A DNA stretch of 64,000 nucleotides from Haliclystus octoradiatus (lineage: Eukaryota; Cnidaria; Staurozoa; Stauromedusae; Haliclystidae), in contig OU744450.1 of the NCBI GenBank assembly GCA_916610825.1, forward strand, positions 9,382,261-9,446,260, given 5' to 3'. Position numbers and translations under genes: made by a program. How positions within the stretch are numbered: the stretch's first letter is position 1; each line of letters begins with the position of its first letter. The notes under the pieces are model-generated. The model was not told the DNA's origin. It saw only the letters and a list, made by a program, of their open reading frames with translations, and did no database searches. Of this stretch, positions 1 to 15,300 are shown one piece after another.

Positions 1-559
1 TCTTTTTGAAGTATCTCGGGATTGAGACACAATTCACTATTATGCTCCTTTTTCCGAGATTGTTGGTCTACCTCTATGTTTTCAGACACTGGAATACGGT
101 TTGCCATGATCCAGATATCATGATTCACACATCACATCCACAAATGTTTTGCAACTAAATTTAATTTAGCGGATTGGCTAATTCATATATTATTTATAAC
201 CGCTTCCGATGTAATCTTCTTAACCATTAACTGTACATGGTGAACTTTGATATCAGGTTGAAAGGATATCAAGGAAAGGAACATAGCCATTGTTTCTAGA
301 TAATGATATGCTCCCTAGATCCAAGAGCAGACCAAACCCCAGAAGCATCTGTAACCATTTTTGGGGTAGGGGGTGGCCTGTTAATGGACCATGCATCGTT
401 CAAATATTGTTATATCACCGCTTCAGTTCATCACAAGCGGGTTACGATAATTTGATGTCATGTTGGTAATTACTTTTGTGGGAATGTAATGCTATTATAT
501 TATCGTTTTCAAGCATACGGTAATGCAATGGACCAAGCAGAGACACTGGTAAAGTTGCA
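1..559. other. non-coding stretch left of the foldback element
   Basis: I see no exon-like open frame, RNA gene or clear repeat here. The longest open frame is about 64 codons on the minus strand and partly runs into the foldback element, so I do not call it. The stretch lies downstream of INO80B. Confidence 0.5.
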
Positions 560-1752
560 ATTAAAGTGCACATGACACCAAAAAATTTTATTCCGGAATC
601 AAGTAGCCCATGCAAAATAAATAGGAATGGCTGCAATAATTTTTCGATTTGGACTCTTATAAGCGGAGATATTTAATTTTGAAAGTACCATATTTCAGAA
701 ATTGTGCTCCTTCGAAAGTCGGAACTCATGCCGGAATGACAAGAAAGCCCACTATGGAAAAATAACCAAGTCTAGACTTTAAAAAATCGTAACTTTTTTC
801 TCGCGAAAAAGAAATTGTCCACTTTCCAGAACAGATATGCCCATATCTTCGGGACACCTCGTTGGCCATATATGACTGAAGTTAAACGTAAAATGTAGAG
901 TTTATAAAGGTTTTATTAGACTCCGATGGAGTTTTTCTGTCAAAAAGGTGTTAAAACACTGGATTAACGCATGTTACGCATCAAGGTGTTGACTACTAAA
1001 ACAGCGGCAAAACGCTTTGTATTCAATTGTTTTGTGTTTAATTCAATATGATATTAAACACATTGCGTGTGTCGATTTCATCTTTCTGTAATTGTGTTTT
1101 TGTTGAAGAAAGGCGTCTGCTGCAAGGCAAACAGGGGGTCATGCAATGGTTTTTAATAGCCAATCATTGAGATTGAAGGTAACAAATCAGTGAAGCACTG
1201 ACATTAAGCTGCGGGAGATCGACCAAAATAGCGCAATGAATTTTTTTTTAATTTTATAGACGTTTAGATCATCATCCGCGGCGAAGTGAATACAAAGCGT
1301 TTTGCTGCTGTTTTAGTAGTCAACACCTTGATGCGTAACATGCGTTAATCCAGTGTTTTAACACCTTTTTGACAGAAAAACTCCATCGGAGTCTAATAAA
1401 ACCTTTATAAACTCTACATTTTACGTTCAATTTCAGTCATATATGGCCAACAAGGTGTCCCGAAGATATGGGCATATCTGTTCTGGAAAGTGGACAATTT
1501 CTTTTTCGCGAGAAAAAAGTTACGATTTTTTGAAGTCTAGACTTGGTTATTTTTCCATAGTGGGCTTTCTTGTCATTCCGGCATGAGTTCCGACTTTCGA
1601 AGGAGCACAATTTCTGAAATATGGTACTTTCAAAATTAAATATCTCCGCTTATAAGAGTCCAAATCGAAAAATTATTGCCACCATTCCTATTTATTTTGC
1701 ATGGGCTACATGATTCCGGAATAAAATTTTTTGGTGTCATGATCACTTTAAT
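560..1752. mobile_element. large foldback (long inverted repeat) element
   Basis: Two arms of about 450 bp are near-perfect reverse complements. The left arm runs from ATTAAAGTG at 560 to about 1018, the right arm from about 1285 to CACTTTAAT at 1752, around a loop of about 270 bp. TTAA stands just inside both outer edges (561-564 and 1748-1751), which would fit a piggyBac-type target duplication, although it also falls inside the symmetric repeat and so is not independent proof. Arm identity is high (scattered single-base differences), suggesting recent origin or gene conversion. I see no transposase, so it is a non-autonomous foldback/MITE. Confidence 0.8.
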
Positions 1753-1899
1753 GACTCAATAACATTCTTTCTGGAGTCAAACGTACTTGCATTCCAGAAG
1801 AGTCAATTAAAAAGCACAGGCATGTAATTTCCTGGTCAGAGTAAATACAGACTTCTTAGGATGAGCTACAAACCCCAGAGAGTCCAAACGTTTCAAGGT

Positions 1900-2720
1900 T
1901 TCCACCACATACACAGTACAAGAAGTTATTGTATTCCCTAATAAGTAAATGTATAGTTATTGCAAAGTTCACCATTCCAAGGCATATACTTTTGGTGACC
2001 ATGGAACACAGGGACAGAGTAATACGCATCTTTTAAATCAATAGCGGCCATATGACATCCTTCGTCACAAGTCGTAATACTGGCCAAATAGAGTCCATTT
2101 TGAATGGATGTAAGTAACATTAGAACTAAACTCTTTTAAATTCAAATTGATTCTAAATGTTGAAATATTTTTGCCCCTTACAAATATGGAGACGAACATC
2201 CCCCGACGGCATGTTAAAATTTGGTTATCACCTTGGTTATCAACCCATTTCCATGAGGTTCTCAATCTCAGCATGAATAAACACACCTACTTCAAGAGGG
2301 GTGGTGGTGAATTTGTGTGCTCTATCATGGGACTTCTAAGGGTACTCGAATTCAAGGTCAATATGTAAGCCATTTACAGCATCCAGTATTACACTATATG
2401 AGGTCAATGATTCCCAAACATGAGTATAATTTGTCAGTCTGCAACTAGTAGATATTTATACTACCTCAGTCATCAAAATTGTTAACAAATTTATTTACCT
2501 GTAGTGTCGTAAGAGGATTCTCTACGACTTTTGCTTTTGATGAAATTTTCTCCTTGATTGATAAGAATTTGACCGATCGTGATTGCTTGAGTGGCGAGGC
2601 CGAAGATACGACGAACTCCCTCTCTTTTGACTGCTAGAATGCTGACCTGAGGGCCCTTCTCCATCTGTTCGTGGTTGTCTTGGAGTGGGTCGCTTCCCAA
2701 GAGAGTCCCTCAAACGACTA
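1900..2720 (-). pseudogene. decayed DIRS-like retroelement (gag tail and reverse transcriptase start)
   Basis: Minus-strand frames, broken by stops and frameshifts, show in order a gag-end-like basic Ser/Arg-rich piece (about 2522-2713), then a reverse-transcriptase start with a FRINLNLKEF-like segment (about 2130-2170), then the core AAIDLKDAYYSVPV (about 2000-2060). A L-x-L-K-E-F motif followed by IDLKDAY-x-x-V is typical of DIRS-type tyrosine-recombinase retroelements. Family assignment rests on motif recognition only. It lies downstream of INO80B on the same strand and cannot encode a working protein. Confidence 0.65.
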
Positions 2721-3300
2721 TTCGACTTCGCAGTAGTAATCTCTGCTGAGTCTGCTTTGAGATCATCTTCAAATAGAAGTTGCGAGTCTGGGAAACTGTT
2801 ATCACATAACGACAGTAGATCGTTATCTAAGACGGGTCTGGTGCAATGCTTACGTTGGATTTGCTATATTCGACATATTCGAATATTGCGACAAATTCGC
2901 TATACGATCACGACATGTATAGATCAACGACAAATGAGAATCTACAAAATAGTTTTAAATACTGTTGCTGTAAAGTATTTGTATGGATAATGCAATGGTC
3001 TATAGCTGCCATGATTAAAATTAGACACAACGACATTTCTCAACTTTAGATCTAAGTTTTGAAGTTTTAAAACACTAAGTTTTTCAAACATTAATTTCTC
3101 AATAAATACTCATCCATTTGTCGAAAAAGGTATGGATAGTAATCAATGAAGGCACTAGGAAGAACAAGTTAACGTATACATTTTGGATTTTAAAATGCCA
3201 ACAAGAAAACAAACAGAATTGCAAATAAATAATATACCAGTTACAAAATTAAAATTAAAGTATTTACATATACAGTAGATTTGCTAGTAAAGATTTCTGA

Positions 3301-6300
3301 TCAATTACACATTTCAACATTCTGCATTAGTTCATAACATTGCAAGCTACAAACTGGTAACCTGTTCTTAGAACAAGCATACTTTTTTACTTTAACACAC
3401 CCAGGGACATAGCACAATTGGGGCAATCGTGGCCTGTAAAAAACAGCATAGAGAGTTATGTCATAGAATCTTATAGAGCCCACTTATCAGACACCAGCAC
3501 CAGCAACATGACTGGATAGCAACCATTCTAAAACGGCAGATCTTTCAGAGCAACATATAATTCACACAAAAGTATTCATAGTATAAAAAGCACGTTCATG
3601 AAAGTAAGAAGTGGATGGAAAGTCAATAAATATCTTATCATTACCTAATCGGTTTGTGTTGTATAATTGGCATGTCAACACCCTCAGCAGTTGATAATGA
3701 AATGCCGCTTGCATTATTTGTATAACGAACATGTTTCCATCCTGGGGGCAATTTCTTTTTCGAAGACTGAAATTAGATAGTACACCAATATTGTAATTTA
3801 ATATTCACACATAGCTGAAAGAATAGGTTAAGAAAACATAGAGGTGGTCTCCCAGTGCATCCGTATATTCAATTGAGCATCAGTTATTAATCTTTACACC
3901 TAAAGCTTTACATAGTTTATTGTTGCCAGGATATTTGATGCAACAAAGGACATTAATTGAAAACCATTACATAACAGACAGATTTTTACGGCAAGGATAA
4001 ATCTACATGGCAAGTTGCGTGATATGAAGAATGTGAAAATTCAGTAGAGGAACAATAATTATGAAATGCTTAATGCTGATTGGTTGTTGTTTGGGTTTTT
4101 ACCGAAGGTGAAATGTATACACCTGACCAGGAGTACAATAATTCTCACTTTGGTGCTATTCGCCTACCACAAACTATTGATAACACATATTGTTTCACTG
4201 GGAGAGAAATGAGGAGGTTTGCAATACGCAATACCCTTAAATCACCATTGTCCTGCAGCCTACAGTTACTGCAGAAAGCTCATGCAACTACAAAATCCTG
4301 TTACCTGCGTTACCTGTCCAGAAATGTTGGATGTGAAATTGGATGCTTAAGAAATACTATTAATTTATGGTATATAAATGACCTAGCAAGGATTGTCTCA
4401 TCATTACAGATGAATGGCAACCAAGAAAGAAGCCAAGTGGGACTTTAATACTTTGTTTGGCAATGTGAATTACGGCAATCTTGAAGGGAAAACTAAAGAG
4501 CATCTTTAAATCCCACATCCCAAAAATATTGCGACGGATAAAGTCCTTGGATTTGAGCCTGTCAAGTTGGAAAACGAATTGTGACTATTGAGTTTATTGT
4601 AGAAGTTTGTCGCATACTCAAATTCGTTAAAATACTTCAAAATGACACAGTAAATTTTGATCAGTCGAGTTAGAAATTGATACGGCTGGTACCTATAATT
4701 CTAATCTATTGCAGAAACAATGTGCAGTATGATCACTCCTCCTGAAAAATGACAGAGCCATCGCTAGACGCAAATTGCCTGAGCAAAGACAAGATACGAA
4801 CATTAAAGTAACGGATGAAATTGCAGCAATGAATGATGGGAAGATGTTGTTGAATACACAAGTGACTACATCGCCAAACATCTATTCAAACACAGAGTCT
4901 CACAGATTGTGTAATCGAGTTGTGGTATATTGACAGTGCAACGTCATTGAGATCGAACAAGTTGTGACAAGTAAATCACATCTGATGGTTTGGATAAATC
5001 CCTTACAACACCTGAAGGTTTAGAGGGCTACATATTTCATGAACCTGTCACTTTCATAGAGCCATTACAAAATGGCCTGTTTCTACTTCAGTGGGACCAT
5101 TTAAAGATAACACTGATTGATCGAAAAGTTGAAGCTGACAGTACACAAGGTCTGCTTATCACGGAGAAAGAATTCAGGTTCAGGAGTTCATGAACAGTGC
5201 AGGAGCGTTAAATGGCCCCAATTTTAATGAACTGTTTATGAACTGTTCATGACAAGCTTATGAACCTTTAAAATTAGGCCATTAAAAACTAAACTACGCA
5301 GAAGTGTTATAGTCAAATTACAATATTTACATGCACAACTACCAGTGTAATTCACTTAGAACATTGTTGGATCTTGAAGGCGGAGAAGATCACTTCTTGC
5401 TGTTAGACGATTTGGTAATGCCAAAGGACAGCACTCAAAGCAAATATATAGTGACCAATGACCAAACCTTACTGGAGCATTTACAGAAATTGAAGGTGCC
5501 GCCTTATTGAAGAAAATGGTGAAACAAATGGTGTACAATGTGAAATATTTTGCTGGATATGGAATATACCCTTGGCTTTGCATCAAAATAGAGTACAGTA
5601 GTTGAAACATTGATCAGAGTTGTCCGCAGAGTTGTCATCGGATGTAATTATTGATGTATATAAATGTACCCTCGCACCATATGAATAGCAGACTGTGTTT
5701 GCGGAAGTTACTTATTAAATTCAAGACTGTTATTCTCAAAGTATAATACTGATCTTCTATATGTGTGAAATATTAACGAACACTCCATTTTTTGGCCATG
5801 GAATCGTTGTAGCACAACCAAATGATAGCTAATCTACATATCGGGGTGATTGTACGGCGGTTGTGCTGAAAAAAGTATGTGCCTATTTCGTCCTTAAAAC
5901 ACTATCATAGGCCTATACTATACATAAATTTACTGTTTATGGAATATGAAGGCTCGTTTTTATTGAACCATCATCTAGATATTAAGTCAACTGCCAAAGT
6001 CCCTATGAATTCGCAATTACAGGCAGTCATTAGTTTTAATTTATTTGCTGATTGTAGTAGTTAGTTTGTTTTGTTCCTGTCTGTTTTGTAAAAATCACAA
6101 TCCAATAACACAGCTACAACTTGTCTTTGCTTGCTGTGTTGTGACCTTAGTTGTGACGTGTTTCTGACAATGTGAAATTTAAATGAAATTTAACTACATC
6201 GGAAGGAAGTATACAATCGGCATTCACCACTTTCCATGTTTATCTACGTCTATGCCTTACATGAAACAAATAGAAAATGGTATGTGGAATGTACTCTGGC

Positions 6301-9300
6301 ACAAGCAATTTGGGTGGTATAAAACATTTGAAAGACTGAAATCGCTACTAGTTAGTGAGTTTTTTAAACCATTTCTGTACTACGTGTTGTACCAGAATGC
6401 ATAAATGAAAGGACAAATATAATAATATTTGTGACTAAACATACCCTTTCGTCCTTCTTTAGCTTTGCTGGTTGTTTACTCAGAAGTTTGTTGATTGTTT
6501 GCGCCTATAAATACCACAATGTTTAACAGAGAACATCAATCAAGTATGATTACTTTGATACAGGATGACATGTATATAATGTACCCACAGGTGAGGAGAC
6601 CTATGCCCAGAGTCTGGTAGCAGGTGTTGCCTTTTGCACTAGAACATTTAACAACATCTGAATATTTTTGTTGAAGTTTGGCCTATTAATTTTAAAAATA
6701 CGGTTTGTCTCAGAATTTGCTCTAGTCTGGATTTTAATAATTCCCACTTTTGTCCGGTCCTGCCTATGCCAGAAATATGAAGTAGAAATAAATCAAAACA
6801 GCATACCAAAGTTCTATATTTCAACCCTGCTTTAACATTGGTTTGGAAAAGTTTTATTCCTTAAACCTTATTATCTTCAATTTGTTGCTGCATTTGCTGC
6901 CTGCGTTTCTTGGCACGTTGTTTCCTTCTTCGCTCCACTTCTTCAGTGTCTTCATCGGGCTTCTTTGTAACTAGAATAAGGCAAACGGAATATTAAGCAA
7001 TAATCTGGTTAGTAAATTCTATATACGTAATGAAAAAATGACTAACCAATCACATAAGAAATTTACTGATACTTCAATGTTATAAGAGTGTAATCGATCC
7101 TCCAAAACAGTTAGGGTAATAAGAGATACCACAATGCTCAAGGCGTGCATCGAATCGGATTCACAGGAAAATTGATTACGGGTACGAATGCGATACTGAT
7201 CTGAATTCAATCTGATCTGATCCGAAGCAATAAGCATAACTGTAATCAGATCTGAAATTATTCAGAATAAATCCAAATTTGTTTGCATAAAATCCCCAAA
7301 ACTCTGAGTTCCACAGGGTATCAAAGAGATTTAAAACAGTGGCACTCATAAATATATCGACACTTGCTTGATCCAGTCTCAGACGAACTGCGATATTTTT
7401 ATTCCACCAATCTTCGAGGCTGATGGACATTATGCGATGGTCTATATTTTTTTCAATCACTTCCTTCACAAAATTGTAATTCATTTCATATCAATTGAGT
7501 TAAATTAACCAATTGGATAACGGATATAAAAAGCGGCACATTAACATAGCTATATTAACATTGAAAAACTGTGTTAAAAGAAAGCTAGAACACATCAATT
7601 ACTACAAAGTGCACATACTCAGTCGAATGACAAATATGAAATGATTCGAATCAATAAATACCACTACAAATCTATTCAGATCTGATTGGGTTAGAACACA
7701 GATTCAGGTCGCATTCGCACATTTTTATCCCACACTGCTCCTGTTTCGTAACTCTTCCATAAAACTAAGCATACTTTTTAGTGGCAAATATTTATTCATT
7801 TTCTGTGATTCAAGAATCTTCTACTATGATCCAGAAAATTCTGTTCCCACCTCAGCAACATAACATCCATCAATTCAAAGTGTAGAAATTATATTGTTTC
7901 TAGTTTTATCACATTGATATACTGTGTTATTTTATATAATCAATGACATTTATTAGCCTCCACAATAAACTAGCTAGCAGGATTCAAATGAACAGTTAAT
8001 ATTTAATAAGAAAAAGTAAAACGATTCCGCTGAATTATAAATGTAGTGATGTCCGCCGAACATCACGGTCAAACTCTCTTGAGGTAAATAACATCATTCC
8101 TATTTTGGTTTCAACAAATGAGACACAAGAATATATAAAATACCATGTTCAAGATCAATTTTGAAAGGGAAAGAGTAGGGCTGCAAACGCAGCAATGACA
8201 TGTACGGACAAAGAAAATGCTCTGATGTATCTTAAAAGGCCAAATATACACACTATAACGGAAACACAAAAAAAAAAATATTTTAACATTTGTCAAACTT
8301 CTCACCAACGTTGGTTATCAGTGTGAAAACAGAGAACGTTCAAATTTTCATAAGATGTTCATAATTGTTCATAAATCAAAGTTCATGTGAAACATCTTAT
8401 TTATTGTTCAAGAAATATATATGAATTGTTTAGAATGTGTTCAATGTTCATGAACAGTTTATGAAATATCATGAATATGTTCATGAGGTTTTTGAACAGT
8501 TCACTCAGTAAAACAAATGAAAAAAAAAAAAAATTCAACATGTACACATCTGAATAATATCAAAATTATATAACGACAACATAGATTGTTTGGTCTTCCC
8601 GACAAACACTTCCAATAAAACAAAGGCGTTATAACTTAACAGTATCTTCTATAATTTGTTTTCGTTTTGAAGTGTTCCCGTAGAAGATGTGAGCTTACTC
8701 ATGGCATGACATAAGCAAAGCAATTTAATGCAACAATGTAGCATACCATAGACTAATCATATTGGTAAAAACCAACTGCTTTACATTTTCCATGCGAGTT
8801 TCATAAATGCTTAAAAAATTCCAAGATTATTGAAGTCGACTCTAATGTTTTCAGAAATTTCAGTAGAGGGCTGATAATAATGCTAGGCAAAACATCAATT
8901 AAAGTGCTTGATGCTAAAAGCAGAGAAACGTCTTTGCTTTGCTTGAGTACATTAGAAATAAGTTAGGAAGCAGTTACATTATGTTCTATCATATTGCCTT
9001 GTATTCACGCAAGTAGCTGTAATACAACTGTAAGAATCATTGCAAAAAAGCAATCATAAATCATGTGGCTTACACAATGGTAGTTCCATTAATTCATTTT
9101 CACCGCAAACACTGTGTCCATAGAGTGATCGCTAAAGAAATGAAACATATATTTGATATTAAGAGAGGGAAATTTCACTCATACTAGTTGGTTTTCAGGA
9201 GGGTCCTCATACAATGATCAATTGTCTGCACTGGATAGGAAGGATACATATTTCAGTAATGAGGACTATTGGAGATATTTAATGCTACTTTCATTATAAG

Positions 9301-12300
9301 CTGGTACTTTGTATATTGCCCATGCGAAAACAGGTCAGGAGTTCATGAAAATTTGGGTTCATCTAACGTTTATGAACTGTTCATGAACTCCTGAACTGTT
9401 ACTCACAGGGGTGGGCAGAACACACAAGGCCATTAAAGTATGAGGGAGAGAATGACTACTATTAAAAGCTAATGGGTTTCAAAAGAACTATTTTTCAAAT
9501 CGTTGTGTCCTGACAAAGTCCAGAAACCGGGTTTGCAGAAGGCTAGTGAACTTCAGAAATTCAGAATGAAATGGCAAAATGCAAAGTATGAAGTTAAAAT
9601 CATTCAAAACATGAAAAAAACTTTTGTGTATGGCTGCTTAGTCGGTTCCAGCTGTAAATTATCTCATCATCATCATCATCATTTATTCAGAAACCTGATA
9701 AGTTTTATAATAATTTATTTTCATAGAACTGATACCAGTGCAGTTCTTATCCATCTCTGGTAATACCTGTCTTGCAGTCATTGCTGATACTTTCTTTGTT
9801 TTTTTAACACAACCATAATCATCAAGGGTTCCTTCATCCAGCGCATTCAACCATTTTTCTTCGTCGTCGTCAGATTTCTTTCTACAAATATGTTCAAAAG
9901 TGCGAACATTAGAGATAGGAGCAACGAGCAATGAGCACGCATCATCTTCATGTAAATGTTATTTGGAATTGAAATTAAAGAAGATTTATGAGACCAATAT
10001 GCATCAACAGAAAGTAGGCATATAATTAATTTAGTAAACTCAGCGGAAATTAAGGAGGTATTATCAGTGAGTTAAAAAGAGGATATTGATAAGATATATT
10101 TTGTAGTTCAATACTGTTACTGCTAAGCAGATATAAAAATATGCAGCATATCCTAGAGCAATGTAAAGAAAAAGCGTTACTTTGAATATGAGTAAGTATA
10201 TTAAGTAAGTATAGTAAATATGAGCAAAGAATCAGTATACGTTCTGTTAGCTACATAGTTTGGGCACATCACACTACAACTAAATTACACTCTTTATAAA
10301 AGTATAGAAAACCTGTTACAATGGTTACCTCCATACAGTAGCCATCTGTCAGTAGCCGTCAATCTAGTTATAGAAAATATCTAAATAGCATGCTAAATTC
10401 AACCAGTTCTGTATATAAAGATCAGCTGCACATATTGCTCTAGTGAAATGTAAATAAGTGAACTTCCTGTTTATCTGTAACCTGGCTTTGAAACCCTATA
10501 AACTATTTTATGGCCAATTCATTGTTAAACAATTTCAAGTAAGTGTAAATTTGGGTTAATTTAATGAGAATTGATAGCAACATTGTTGACCAGCGCTCAA
10601 GCAGAAAACAATAGCTCAAACAACTGCAACAAGTTTTTTATTACCGGTAGTCCTGCATGGCAGTGATTTGAGACATTATTTGTGCAGAAACCGTATCAGG
10701 TGTAACAAGAGGAACGGAACTTCCTCATGCCACTCAGAGAACCAGACCTATACTACTAACTATTGCAGCTACTCTGAAAATGGAACGGATCGATACAAAG
10801 GTAAATAGGATATGTACCCTTTTGGTTTCTGTTTGATTTCATTCAATTCTTCATTGTTGATTTCTGATTCTTCGTCAATATCTAGCAATTGAAAGTACAG
10901 TACAGTGTAATTGACATACTGTAGATGCAAATCAAATCAAATACAAACACTGATTTTCTACTGAATTTTGCTTGCCTTCCGGAAAACGTTGCCAGGTTTT
11001 CTTGGATCCTGTTTATCTGTAACCTCGCTTTGAAACTTGAAACTGATTGACCAATTCTATATGTTCAATTTTTTAACACAACTTAAATTAGAAAAAAACG
11101 CTTTCCTTCTGGATATTTCAATTCACTTTCTATCTTATCTACCGGTACCCGCTAGATTATCAACCTATGAAATTTTTTAAATCTCTGAATTTTTTGATAC
11201 AATAATATCAAATAAAGTATTGAGGGAACTTTATTAATTCAAATGACGCCCTAATATCATAAAAAACATACAACAGATATGTTAGGCTTACTGCACAAGG
11301 TTATCCCCAACACACAAGTTTGCATAATTTCTCGAAAACGGATTGTCTGTACTATTTTGCCAGTGAGACGTACATAAGTCACGGATAGACACAAGAATAT
11401 CGAAATAATTTATTTACAAACAAACAATATTATTTGTATAAGAAGATAATTAATTTAGACCAGACCAGATGAAACAAGTGTTGATACCTAGAAATTCTTC
11501 TTCTTCCTGTTCTTCAAATTCAACTGTTTTTGTTTCATCGTCAGTTGCAATAATTGTCTCTTCATCAATTTCTGGTAATTTATGTTTTTCTGGTCGTGGA
11601 AGAGAAACAACTCTACAAAAAAAACAATGTAGAAGGAATAAGCCTCTGAATATTGAATAACAACACCAACTTCCTGTCATTTCCTGTCCAAGCAATCATT
11701 TCTGCAAACTTGTGGACAAAAACCTGTTTTTGATGATTCAGCATACATGTGTAACCTGGCTGCCTTGCTATTGAAAAAAAAAGCTGAGCAATAAAAATCA
11801 AGCCATATTATTACTGTACTATCGTTTTAATAAAGCTTACATTTCCTATTTTATGCGGAACTAAGCTTAGCCGATTTGTTGTTTGACAGAGATATTATTA
11901 TTCCCCTTTGTAGAGGATTCAGTATATTTTTAGGCGGGATCTAACTTATCAATTCTGAAAGTTGTGATGTGAGCATTGCTGATGTCTCAGTGTTTATCTT
12001 TACTGGTCAGGTAATTTTAATACTGTGAAGGTCCTAGGTTCTAGCAATCCCTACAAAAGTGCTAGCTACAAGGGCGCACCTAATCTTGTGTTCCAGTCAT
12101 TCCTTTAAGGGATAGAAAGCTGTCAAATGTATTTGCAGTCGCAATTTTTGTGTTTTTTATTAGAGATGAGCCGATTAATCGGAAATAATCGGTTTTACCG
12201 ATTAACCGCCTTGTTTTAACATAATTGGTAATCGGTCGATTATAAAGCATAATCGGCTGAGCAACCGGTTATTGCTTTGTTATTGTTTTAACTGGAGATT

Positions 12301-15300
12301 TACGAAGGAAAAGATTTTCGAAATATAATATTTCATTGTTTGCGCTGTAATTGAATTCTCTTCGTCACGCCACTTGACACTTCTATTGTTCAAATGTGAA
12401 AAGGTCAACACATTTGAGTTAATGAGAATAACATGCGAGTATTTTTGACTTGTGAATGAATAATTTCCAAAACAATTGCGATCGTTGAAAATTCATCATT
12501 TTTGCAACAACTTTCCACCAGAAGAATTACGCTCAAACACAAAAGTATACACTGAGAGTAGTTATGTTAATTTGATGGGAGTATTTGGCAAATGCTCATA
12601 CCGCATATCTTTTTAATTTATTTTATTTCGTCGCTCGGCTTGAAAAACTTATTTCCTTGAGGACTTAAATTACATATTTTCAATTAAAATATCCTGTTTC
12701 ATGGCTGCTGTTTGAAAGTTTGTTTAGTTTTTCTGTTTATGATAGAGCTTCATATCATAGGGCTTTTACATGAAGATGTTTTCATGTTAGTGACAATGTT
12801 ACACTTTCAAAATTCAAGTGATCTATTTTGTAGTGATCTAAATTATTTATTACGATTCGGATGTATGATGTTGTTCATGATAATGAAATTCAAAACAATA
12901 TATTTATTTACAATAAAAAACTTCAATAGTTGCATGATTAAAGAGCTAAAATGATAATTTTTAAAGGATTTATATTGCTTTTCAAATTTACTTTGTTTAT
13001 CGATTAACCAGTCGATTATTATAAATAATCGGTAAAAATAATCGGTAAATGTTGTGATCGGCTCATCTCTATGTTTTATTATACGCAAATCTTTATTTTG
13101 GCAGGCACAGCTAATTCTAGCATATGTGCTGTGCAGCTGCAATGTGCCATGTAGGTTTTCAAACAGCTTTGGCATCTTCTTAAATCTAAAAAGTGTCTTG
13201 GCCCTGTGTCAGCTAAGTTTGATTTGAGCATTGAGCTTGATTCGGCATATAAGGCATGCACACATCGACAACTGGAATCGTTGATCAGATATCTTCATCA
13301 TGTAGCAAAAGTGGTATGGCCATAGTCTGCACATCGTATCCGTTTATCTCTTGAGTTTCACCTTGATTTGGTATGGTGGTCATGAATTTATTAGTGACTG
13401 AGATAGTGTCTTTTTTGGTTATTTCCTGGGAAGCCTTTGCTTAGCGGCGATGTGGAACGTTGCCAGACAAGTCTGGCTTTAATGGATATTAAACAGCTTT
13501 GGCATCTTCTTAAATCCAAAAAGTGTCTTGGCCCTGTGTCAGCTAAGTTTGCTTTGAGCATTGAGCTTGATTCGGTCAACCAAATTGCACGGCTACCTGA
13601 AGACAAGCTGCGATATGAAAAGGAATTGGTACTTTCTTGGACATGCTATAAGGCATGCACACATCGACAACTGGAATCGTTGATATCTTCACCATGTAGC
13701 AAAAATGGTATGGCCATAGTCTGCACATCATAGTCTGCAATGGTTGAATGGCGTAAGGACGGCTTATTATTTGCAGGAATTTTAGCGTGTGATACCATTG
13801 GCTCAACAGCATCCAACAGTCACCCAAGATCACATTCTGGCAGCTATGATCTAGCTTTCACTAAATCTCAACACTTCATGGTCCAAAATTTAGCTCAATC
13901 AACACGGCGTGCATACAATTCAGACCAATGTAAATGTATTGCATTCTCAAAGGGTCATTCCATGGGGAAGTTGCAGTTTTTCCCTGCACCCTCTTAGAAT
14001 TTGTTAAAATCTATATATGAATATAGACCTCGCTGAGTTTAGAAATGTAACTTATAGCCACGATTTTGCAACAGTTTTGATTTTATGGCACCTCCAAGTC
14101 GCAGAAAAGGTGTGAAAATTACATTTTCTCTACTCATTTAAACGCTTATATTCTTTCCATTTCTCGTTGGATTTCAACGATTTAAAACATCTGCAATAGA
14201 GGAATAAATTGCCTTGCCAAGTATACAATTTAAAGCCAAGCAGTTACATATTTACTGCCATTAAAATTGAAATGAAAACTTCAAAAATATGTAGCGAAGA
14301 AGGTAATATTTCGATTTTTTTTTCAAATGTTGACAAAAGTTGCACAGCAGGTAGTTGTCTAACCCTAACGCCGCTAATTGACAAAGATTCACGCCTTTTG
14401 GCTGGACTCGCTTGAAATAAATTTAGATTGCATCATGACTAAAAATAGGCTAGGCTAACAATAAAGTGTTATAACAGCATAGTCATCAAAAACCTGTTAA
14501 AAACAAGGAAATCACTATTCACATACTTAGCTGATCCAAATGTTTGACCACCTAACTTAATCTTTAATTTCAGTGGTTTAGCTTCCTCTTGTTTCATGTC
14601 TAATCCAACAACATCAATTTCTTCACTACATGTTGATGGTGACCGTTCTTTCTTTTTACGATGTTTCTTATGTTTGTGTTTGCTTTTCTTCCTGAACGAT
14701 TCTAAAATCAATAGAATCAAATGGTTATAAATGCTATTATTTTGATTGAGCAAGAGCTTAACACGGCGACACAATCCATATCTTAAGTAGGCTTACAGCT
14801 GGACCTAAGGAGCAGATAGGCCTATTAATTTTGTGAAAATTTAGTTAGCTAGTTAGTTAGATAGTTAAGTTTACTCAGAAGCAGGTAAGCGTAATAATTC
14901 TTCTTTTCTGCAAAACTTGACAATAACGGTTCTGACCTCAACGGTATTCTGTCAATAGCAGTAAGCATAAAAAATCAGATATGGATTAATTCACGGTCAA
15001 ACTTTGCTAAAAATTTATCGCTAACAACGGATTCTGCCAAAACCGGTAAAAAAATAGTTTGTCTCCCTAGCATACCGCTATTTCTGGATTCAACAATATT
15101 TATAATGCACTGATATGATATTTCATGTGCAATGAGTGATGCCGATCAATTTTGGTTGAAACTTATACTGAACATAAAATTCCTTTACATTAACATAGCT
15201 TCTAGGGATGTAAATTGACAGCCAAAATACAATCAAATATTCAACAATCAAATATTTAATTTGAATCGAATATTAGCCTAATCAAAAGCTCTTGTTCTAT

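Noticed and set aside
4080-4448. 122-codon plus-strand open frame
   Set aside because: No recognisable domain, low-complexity-free but random-looking composition, and it lies in an INO80B intron on the opposite strand.
4690-5610. Stretches that look weakly coding on the plus strand (including a 67-codon frame at 4990)
   Set aside because: Frames are interrupted by stops and I could not link them to any family; perhaps an old relic, but unsupported.
9664-9685. Poly-His coding tract (CAT repeats)
   Set aside because: A short CAT microsatellite in an intron, antisense to INO80B.
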